Shown in pieces: positions 58,883-64,000 of a stretch of 64,000 nucleotides of DNA (positions are counted from its first letter, which is position 1; the number at the start of each line of letters is the position of its first letter). Below the pieces are notes generated by a model that saw only the letters and a list, made by a program, of their open reading frames with translations, was not told the origin of the DNA and made no database searches. The DNA is taken from positions 1 to 64,000 of the forward strand of contig NZ_AXAY01000010.1 of assembly GCF_000473045.1 (NCBI RefSeq), given 5' to 3'. The position numbers and the translations under genes are program-made. Source of the DNA: Bradyrhizobium sp. WSM3983 (GTDB taxonomy: Bacteria > Pseudomonadota > Alphaproteobacteria > Rhizobiales > Xanthobacteraceae).

Positions 58883-58924
58883 TTTGACACGTCGGGCAAA
58901 ACACCGGCACAATGGCATCATCGA
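58883..58924 (+). repeat. Dispersed repeat, copy 1 (TTTGACACGTCGGGCAAAAC)
   Basis: This 42-base segment is nearly identical to 59299-59340, with differences at about four positions. Each copy is followed some 35-45 bases later by a GC-rich CGCGGG.TTTT tract resembling a weak terminator. The two copies flank the small gene at 59045-59230. Confidence 0.7.
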
Positions 58925-59044
58925 AACAGTTCGGTCCGCGCGAAAGACATCCGTCGCGGGCTTTTTTACGCAAGCCATCTTTGCGCAAGCCTTCGCCCTT
59001 CGCCTCGCTGCAGGCTGATTTCGCCGGCGGACGCGCGGCGCGGC

Positions 59045-59230
59045 TCAATCGTCTCGCGAGAGATTGCGGGGCTTGGCGGGAATGCCGATGGTGCCGCCGT
59101 CGCCGTGCACGAGGTCGCGGTCCTTGTTGTCGGTCTTGTCGGCGTCCTCGATGACCGCCTGCTGCGTGTCGCGCTCGCTGTCCTTGCGTGGCTCAGGTCC
59201 GGGCAGAGTTCGTGAAGTCTTGGGTGTCAT
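59045..59230 (-). CDS. Small hydrophilic protein, stress-type
   Basis: The 61-residue product (MTPKTSRTLPGPEPRKDSERDTQQAV...) is almost wholly polar and probably disordered, with the segment VIEDADKTDNKDRDLVHGDGGTIGIP that I recall as conserved in Bradyrhizobium. The ATG at 59230 has AGGA upstream. A near-match EcfG promoter at 59274-59298 suggests stress induction. Confidence 0.65.
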   Translation of the reverse strand: MTPKTSRTLPGPEPRKDSERDTQQAVIEDADKTDNKDRDLVHGDGGTIGIPAKPRNLSRDD

Positions 59231-59273
59231 GGTCGGGTGTCCTGTCGGGTGTCCTGGCGGATATGCTGATCCC

Positions 59274-59298
59274 AACGTTTGCCTTGCTCAATCGTTCG
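59274..59298 (-). promoter_or_regulatory. EcfG-like promoter for the small hydrophilic protein
   Basis: On the minus strand CGAAC (59298-59294) and CGTT (59277-59274) are 16 bases apart, one mismatch from GGAAC-N16-CGTT. It ends 43 bases before the ATG at 59230. Confidence 0.45.
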
Positions 59299-59340
59299 TT
59301 TGACACGTCGGGCAAAACACTGGCAGAATGGCATGATCGG
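59299..59340 (+). repeat. Dispersed repeat, copy 2 (TTTGACACGTCGGGCAAAAC)
   Basis: Second copy of the 42-base element at 58883-58924, in the same orientation. It abuts the EcfG-like promoter of the small gene between the copies. Confidence 0.7.
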
Positions 59341-59639
59341 AAAATCGAAAATCAGGTCGCGCCCGCGCGGAGGCAATCCGCCGCGGGTTTTCATTCGTGG
59401 AGGAGATACGCGCCGCGACTAAGGCCGCGAAGCTAGTCTCCGGCAAGTGGCGTCGCCATCTGTCAAGTCAACTTCCGATGCGCACGACACGACGCGGGTG
59501 CGTTGTCCCGCGTACCGTTGCGCTTCTCGACAAATGGGACGGTATCGTTTCGGATACAACGGACAATCGTTTCTCCGCTAATAATTTCATCATGGCGGGC
59601 TATCGGCTCTACGAACCCGAGGTGCCCTGGGCCTGGTCG

Positions 59640-59796
59640 CACACGCTCTATTGGCGAAGGTCGCTTCGCTGAGTGGAGCTTCCCGTGGTGCGGAAGGTGA
59701 CTTTCGCAACGTCAAATCGTGTGCCGACGCAAGCTCGGACTTGTTCACCTGAACTGCTTGAGGACCCGGCAGCTTGACCGCTGCCGGGTCCTTTTT
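59640..59796 (+). ncRNA. Possible small structured RNA ending in a strong terminator
   Basis: The segment contains successive hairpin-forming elements (GGCGAAGGTCGCTTCGC, GCGGAAGGTGACTTTCGC) and ends in an excellent intrinsic terminator, with no supported gene for at least 400 bases upstream on that strand. A TAATAAT sequence at 59579-59585 could be a -10 box. The 5' end is undefined. It may instead be the tail of an unrecognised short mRNA. Confidence 0.3.
59762..59796 (+). terminator. Strong rho-independent terminator
   Basis: GGACCCGGCAGC (59762-59773) pairs perfectly with GCTGCCGGGTCC (59780-59791) around TTGACC, followed by TTTTT (59792-59796). It is the clearest intrinsic terminator in the window, yet no protein gene ends just upstream of it. 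Confidence 0.85.
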
Positions 59797-59905
59797 GCGT
59801 ATTGAAGCGTTGCTGCTGAAGCACTTGCGAAGTCGGCCCTATCGGGCTTTAAGTTCGCTTGCAGGAAATTCGGCGAGCACAAGCCGATGTAAGGGAGCCT
59901 AAGGG

Positions 59906-61174
59906 ATGTCCACCAAGCCTCAATTGCCGGAACGTCCGTCGCGGGCGGCGGGAGGACCAACTGCACTTGATGGTCTGCTAGTCGTCGATTTCACGCGCGT
60001 GGTCGCGGGTCCCGCCTGCACCCAAACGCTCGCCGACTTCGGTGCGCGCGTCATCAAGATCGAGAATCCCGATGGTGGTGACGACACGCGCGCGTATGAA
60101 CATGCCGAAATCGGCGGCGAAAGCGCGGCCTATCTCAGCCTGAACCGCAACAAAAGCGGCATCGCACTCGATCTCGGCGTGCCGGAGGCGCGCGAAATCG
60201 CGTTGGATCTGATCCGCAAGGCGGACGTGGTCGTGGAGAATTTTTCCAGCGGGGTGATGAAGAAGTTCGGGCTGGACTATGAGGCCGTGGCGCCACTCAA
60301 TCCGCGGCTGGTCTATTGCTCGATCTCGGCTTACGGGCGCACCGGGCCGTTCGCCTCGCGCCCCGGCTTCGATCCCATTACACAAGCCGAGAGCGGATTC
60401 ATGTCGCTCAACGGGTTTGCCGACGGTCCAGCGGTTCGGACCGGCCCGCCGATTGTCGACATGGCGACGGGGATGTCGGCCTGCAATGCCATCCTGCTGG
60501 CGCTACTGGCGCGGGATCGGCTTGGCCGTGGACAGCATGTCGAGGTCGCGCTGTTCGACGTCGCCATGGGAATGACCGGATTTTACGGCATGGCCTATCT
60601 GATCAACGGCGAGAACCCGGGACGATTTGGCAATTCGCCGAGTGGCTCTCCCACCGTCGGCGTCTATGAGGCATCCGACGGTCCGCTCTACATGGCCTGC
60701 GCCAATGACCGGCTGTATCGACGGCTGGTGGTCGAGGTGCTGAACCGCCCGGACCTCGTCAACGAGCCGCAGTTCGCCACGCGGAAGGCGCGGTCCGAGA
60801 ACAAGGAGCTCCTGCGTACGGCCATCGCGGAAGTGTTCGCAAGCGACACGCTCGAGAACTGGATGGCAAAGATGAAGCTGGCCAATATTCCGGTCGGCTA
60901 TCTCCGGACAGTCGAGGAGGGATTCAATGCGCCCGAAGCACGCGAACGCGCGCGCTTGAGCCGAATCCCGCATCGTACGGCGCAGTGGGTGCCGAACATC
61001 GAACCGCCGATCAATATGAGCCTGACGGCCGCAATTGATCCCGTGGCCGCGCCGCTGCTGGGCGAGCACACTGAGGGCGTCATGCGCGAGACGCTCGGCT
61101 ACGACACAGACCGGATTGCGGTTTTGGTCGAAAAAGGGGTATTTGGGCGGCGCAAGGCTGCGACGTCAGGCTGA
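59906..61174 (+). CDS. CaiB/BaiF family CoA transferase
   Basis: The 422-residue protein is a class III CoA transferase: LLVVDFTRVVAGPACTQTLADFGARVIKIENP at the N-terminus, LNRNKSGIALDL, ISAYGRTGPFASRPGFD, and the probable catalytic aspartate in PPIVDMATGMSA. It would move CoA onto an organic acid. The ATG follows AAGGGAGCCTAAGGG. It is followed 64 bases later by a flavin-dependent acyl-CoA-dehydrogenase-like gene and flavin reductase, suggesting activation of a substrate for oxidation. The acid is unknown. Confidence 0.9.
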   Translation: MSTKPQLPERPSRAAGGPTALDGLLVVDFTRVVAGPACTQTLADFGARVIKIENPDGGDDTRAYEHAEIGGESAAYLSLNRNKSGIALDLGVPEAREIALDLIRKADVVVENFSSGVMKKFGLDYEAVAPLNPRLVYCSISAYGRTGPFASRPGFDPITQAESGFMSLNGFADGPAVRTGPPIVDMATGMSACNAILLALLARDRLGRGQHVEVALFDVAMGMTGFYGMAYLINGENPGRFGNSPSGSPTVGVYEASDGPLYMACANDRLYRRLVVEVLNRPDLVNEPQFATRKARSENKELLRTAIAEVFASDTLENWMAKMKLANIPVGYLRTVEEGFNAPEARERARLSRIPHRTAQWVPNIEPPINMSLTAAIDPVAAPLLGEHTEGVMRETLGYDTDRIAVLVEKGVFGRRKAATSG

Positions 61175-61238
61175 GCGCCGCACCAGCTTGATTTGGCAGG
61201 GTTCCCGCCGCATAAATGCTTGAGAGCGAGGGATACGA

Positions 61239-62468
61239 ATGGCGCCTGGTCAAGAGCCGAGTATGGGTCAGTCGGTTGCGACCGACTCCGGCGAGCGAGC
61301 CTATGCGACGATGATTGCAAGGGCCCGGTCGCTCGTGCCGCAACTGCGGGAACGCGCGGCTCGCACTGAGGAGTTGCGGCACCTCCCACCGGAAACCGAG
61401 CGCGACCTGCACGACGCGGGCCTGTTCCGGATGCTCCAGCCGAAGCGCATCGGCGGCGCCGAGCTCGACTATGTCGCCCTGATCGATTGCGCAGAGCTGC
61501 TCGGACGCGCGGACGCATCGGTGGCGTGGAATCTTGCCAATCTGGCGAGCCACCATTGGATGCTCGGCATGTTCGAGCAGCGTGCGCAGGATCTGGTCTG
61601 GAGCAGAGATCCGGACGTGCTGATCGCATCATCCTTCATCTTCCCCGCCGGCCGTGCCAGCAAGATCGAGGGCGGATACCGGCTGCACGGAAGCTGGCCG
61701 TTCTCGTCGGGCGTCGGCTCCTGCGCATGGAACATGCTCGCAAGCGTCGTCTCGTCTGACGACGAGGCCGATGGCATTGAATACCGCATCTTTCTGTTAC
61801 CCAAGGCCGACTACAAGATCCTCGATACCTGGAACGTCGCCGGACTGCGCGGCACCGGGTCGTCGGATGTCGAAGTCAGGGATGCATTTGTGCCCGAGTA
61901 TATGACAGTCGCTGTCGGTGATCTTGCGGGAGGCGCAACGCCCGGAAGCAAGGTGAACCCCAATCCGCTGTACGCGCTCCCCGTGTTCTCGCTGTTTCCC
62001 TATGTTCTCTCTGGCGTCGCGCTTGGAAATGCGCAGGCCTGCCTGGACGACTATGCGGAGGTCGCGCGTCACCGCGTATCGACGTACAACCGCGCCAAGC
62101 TCAGCGACTTCCAGAGCACGCAAATCAAGATCGCCGAGACCTCAGCCAAGATCGATGCCGCGCGCCTGATCATGCGCTCGGCCTGCATCGAGGCGATGGG
62201 AGACGCACGACGCAACCACACGCCCGACATGATGGCCAAGACCAGATATCGACGTGACGGGGCGTTCTCGGTCAATCTATGCACGGACGCCGTCTCAATG
62301 CTGTTTGCAGCGAGCGGGGCGCGCGGCCTGTTCACGACAGGGGTGTTGCAGCGGCAATTCCGCGATGCGCACGCGATCAATTCACATCTCGCATTCAATT
62401 TCGATGCGGCCGGAACTAATTATGGACGTGTGGCACTCGGCCTGCCGTCCGAGAATCTCACCTTGTGA
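61239..62468 (+). CDS. Acyl-CoA dehydrogenase-like flavin-dependent monooxygenase
   Basis: The 409-residue protein has the acyl-CoA-dehydrogenase fold in its two-component monooxygenase version (HsaA/HpaB-C2/DszC-type): LRERAARTEELRHLPPETERDLHDAGLFRMLQPKRIGGAELD, SVAWNLANLASHHWML, HGSWPFSSGVGSCAWNM and WNVAGLRGTGSSDVEV. The catalytic Glu of true acyl-CoA dehydrogenases is not obvious. GAGGGAT precedes the ATG. The flavin reductase gene starts nine bases after its stop, supporting FMNH2/FADH2 supply. It likely hydroxylates an aromatic or organosulfur compound. Confidence 0.83.
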   Translation: MAPGQEPSMGQSVATDSGERAYATMIARARSLVPQLRERAARTEELRHLPPETERDLHDAGLFRMLQPKRIGGAELDYVALIDCAELLGRADASVAWNLANLASHHWMLGMFEQRAQDLVWSRDPDVLIASSFIFPAGRASKIEGGYRLHGSWPFSSGVGSCAWNMLASVVSSDDEADGIEYRIFLLPKADYKILDTWNVAGLRGTGSSDVEVRDAFVPEYMTVAVGDLAGGATPGSKVNPNPLYALPVFSLFPYVLSGVALGNAQACLDDYAEVARHRVSTYNRAKLSDFQSTQIKIAETSAKIDAARLIMRSACIEAMGDARRNHTPDMMAKTRYRRDGAFSVNLCTDAVSMLFAASGARGLFTTGVLQRQFRDAHAINSHLAFNFDAAGTNYGRVALGLPSENLTL

Positions 62469-62477
62469 GGCCGGCTG

Positions 62478-63041
62478 ATGAATGATTTGCCAAAGCAGCC
62501 GGCCGCGCCTGATCCAGCCAACGAGTTCGCGAGCGACAGCTCTCAGATTGATCCGCGTGATTTTCGCAACGCGCTCGGCAGTTACGGAACAGGCGTCACG
62601 ATCATCACGGCCACGGCGGCTGATGGAAAGCCGTATGGCATCACCTGCAACTCATTTGCGTCGGTTTCCTTGAATCCTCCCCTGGTCCTCTGGAGCCTCG
62701 GAGTTTATTCGTCGAGCCTGATCGTGTTTCAGAACGCCAGCCATTTCACCGTCCACGTGCTGGGCACCTCGCAGCAGGCGCTTGCAGACAAATTCGCAAA
62801 ATCGTCCGACGACAAGTTCGCGGGAGTGGACTGGACGCCAGGCCTCGGCAACGCACCGGTGCTTGCCGAGAGCGTAGCGAATTTTCAATGCCGATCCGTC
62901 AATCGCTATTATGGCGGCGATCACGTGATCTTTCTCGGTGCGGTAGAGGCTTATGCCTACAACGCAACAGAGCCGCTGCTGTTTGCGCGGGGGGCGTATG
63001 GCCGGTTTCTGGCCGACGACGAGCGCCAGAAGTCGCCGTAG
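62478..63041 (+). CDS. Flavin reductase (two-component monooxygenase partner)
   Basis: The 187-residue protein belongs to the FMN-binding flavin-reductase-like family: DFRNALGSYGTGVTIITA, YGITCNSFASVSLNPPLVLWSLG, SSLIVFQNASHFTVHVLG and GDHVIFLGAVEAY. It reduces free flavin with NAD(P)H for the upstream monooxygenase, with which it is closely linked (nine-base gap). The N-terminal 25 residues are a variable polar extension. It is convergent with the dehydrogenase gene, six bases apart. Confidence 0.88.
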   Translation: MNDLPKQPAAPDPANEFASDSSQIDPRDFRNALGSYGTGVTIITATAADGKPYGITCNSFASVSLNPPLVLWSLGVYSSSLIVFQNASHFTVHVLGTSQQALADKFAKSSDDKFAGVDWTPGLGNAPVLAESVANFQCRSVNRYYGGDHVIFLGAVEAYAYNATEPLLFARGAYGRFLADDERQKSP

Positions 63042-63047
63042 GTCGAT

Positions 63048-63956
63048 TCACCGATCTGTGGCCGAGAGCTTGTAGATTTCCAAAGCGTCTGCGTCTGCGC
63101 CGCGTGCAGCCTTGGCCAATCTGAAGATCTGTCCCGCGAGGGTCGCCATCGGTACCGGTGTCGACGTCGCCTGGGCGACATCGGCGACGGTGTCGAGATC
63201 CTTCAGCATCGTCGCGATGTGGCCGAGCGGCGGCGAGTGGATTCCATGGACCATGCGCGGCACGAAGAGCTGAAGCGGGATCGAATCCGCAAAGCCGCCG
63301 GCGAGCGCCTCGGGCAGCCGGCTTGCGTCAATTCCAGCATTCGAGGCAAGGCGCGTTGCTTCCGCGAGCACGGCCATTGCGCACCCGACGATCACCTGGT
63401 TGCAGAGTTTTGTGGTCTGTCCCGCGCCGGCCGGACCCATGTGGGTGAATCTGCGCGCCATGGCCAGCACGTAGGGCCGCACTCTCTCGATATCGTCAGC
63501 TGCTCCGCCGGCCATGATCGCAAGCGTGCCTTCTTCGGCCCCCTTGGTGCCACCGGACACCGGTGCATCGATCCAGCTTGCGCCGTTCGCAGTTTTCAAT
63601 CGCGCCGCAAGCTCGCGCGCGGCGTCGGGGTGGATCGACGAGAAATCGACCACGAGCTTGCCTGCGGCGGGAGCGGCTGCAAGGCCCTCTGGTCCGAAGA
63701 TCACTTCTTCGACGGCGGTGGCATCCGTCACGCACATGAAGACGACGTCGGAGTTCTCCAACAGGTCACGAGGCGTGCCCGCGCGCTTGGCGCCGGCTTC
63801 GACGAGCGGAGCTACCTTGCCCTCCGAACGGTTCCAGACGCTGACGGGATACCCGGCCTTGAGCAGGCGCCGGGTCATCGGCGTTCCCATCAGTCCTAGG
63901 CCGAGATAGCCGAGCCTCTCGGCGCCTTGCGGGTTTGCCTTGCTCGCATCAGCCAT
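63048..63956 (-). CDS. NAD(P)-dependent beta-hydroxyacid dehydrogenase
   Basis: The 302-residue protein belongs to the 3-hydroxyisobutyrate dehydrogenase family: GYLGLGLMGTPMTRRLLKAG (nucleotide loop GLGxMG), FIDAPVSGG-type segment (SWIDAPVSGGTKGAEEG), and the catalytic lysine in GAGQTTKLCNQVIVG. AGGAGG lies eight bases before the ATG at 63956. Substrates could be tartronate semialdehyde, 3-hydroxyisobutyrate or a related acid. It may be linked to the ureide pathway through tartronate semialdehyde in other bacteria, but here the neighbours are CoA-transferase and monooxygenase genes. Confidence 0.87.
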   Translation of the reverse strand: MADASKANPQGAERLGYLGLGLMGTPMTRRLLKAGYPVSVWNRSEGKVAPLVEAGAKRAGTPRDLLENSDVVFMCVTDATAVEEVIFGPEGLAAAPAAGKLVVDFSSIHPDAARELAARLKTANGASWIDAPVSGGTKGAEEGTLAIMAGGAADDIERVRPYVLAMARRFTHMGPAGAGQTTKLCNQVIVGCAMAVLAEATRLASNAGIDASRLPEALAGGFADSIPLQLFVPRMVHGIHSPPLGHIATMLKDLDTVADVAQATSTPVPMATLAGQIFRLAKAARGADADALEIYKLSATDR

Positions 63957-64000
63957 AGGTTGCCTCCTCCTGTCGCGGCGCAAAGCCGCGCGACCGCTGC

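Noticed and set aside
59397-59672. 91-codon plus-strand frame (GTG start) as a gene
   Set aside because: Weak start context, no recognisable domain and repeat-derived 5' part; better explained as intergenic sequence or part of a short RNA.
1-64000. tRNA, rRNA, CRISPR array or insertion sequence
   Set aside because: No cloverleaf-like T-arm/CCA patterns, no regularly spaced repeats with spacers and no transposase-like frame were found on reading both strands by eye.

Overview
The window reads as chromosomal DNA of a Bradyrhizobium-like alphaproteobacterium. This is inferred from several things: high GC content, GTG/TTG starts with GGAG-type ribosome sites, a GcrA-family regulator, EcfG-type stress promoters, small proteins I associate with that genus, and several families of intergenic inverted repeats that I recognise from Bradyrhizobium genomes. 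I see no rRNA, tRNA, CRISPR array, transposase or phage gene.

Layout. 1-666 is a cluster of intergenic inverted repeats. 667-22993 and 29183-33129 form a large purine/ureide nitrogen-scavenging island. It holds a DUF3830 protein coupled to PuuE allantoinase and a UraD-UraH fusion; a xanthine-dehydrogenase-type enzyme (FeS-MoCo fusion plus FAD subunit); an 8-oxoguanine-deaminase-type amidohydrolase; two complete BMP-type (nucleoside-class) ABC importers; a Tsx-like outer-membrane protein between them; a biuret-hydrolase-like enzyme and a guanine-deaminase-like enzyme inside the second importer operon; an allantoate amidohydrolase; and a TetR - adenine deaminase - NCS2 purine permease set. Together they could carry purines through both membranes, deaminate and oxidise them to urate, and open the ring to allantoate. 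No urate oxidase is visible. Four promoter regions of the island carry GG/GC-spaced sigma-54 elements and a fifth carries a near match, which suggests nitrogen control.

23092-28877 holds an unrecognised (alpha/alpha)6-barrel-like protein, a secreted phosphoesterase, and a TPR-sulfotransferase translationally coupled to a small secreted STN-like protein. 33138-40156 is housekeeping and regulation: a MoxR/VWA (CoxD/CoxE-like) pair, quinone oxidoreductase, and an auto-cleavable S24 repressor divergent from GcrA, with matching 15-bp operator-like palindromes in its own, GcrA's and a third gene's promoters. 40203-43919 has small secreted proteins, a phasin, a cytochrome c and an alpha/beta hydrolase. 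44062-49991 is a TpsB transporter, FecR-domain protein and CHASE2-PAS-GGDEF-EAL sensor. 50012-56918 has arginase, a SoxCD-like sulfite dehydrogenase pair, an enolase-superfamily dehydratase and an Nramp-like transporter. 57290-59230 is a run of very small genes, some with stress-type promoters. 59906-63956 is a CoA-transferase / flavin monooxygenase / flavin reductase / hydroxyacid dehydrogenase group.

All functions are read from sequence motifs and memory of families. No database search was run.
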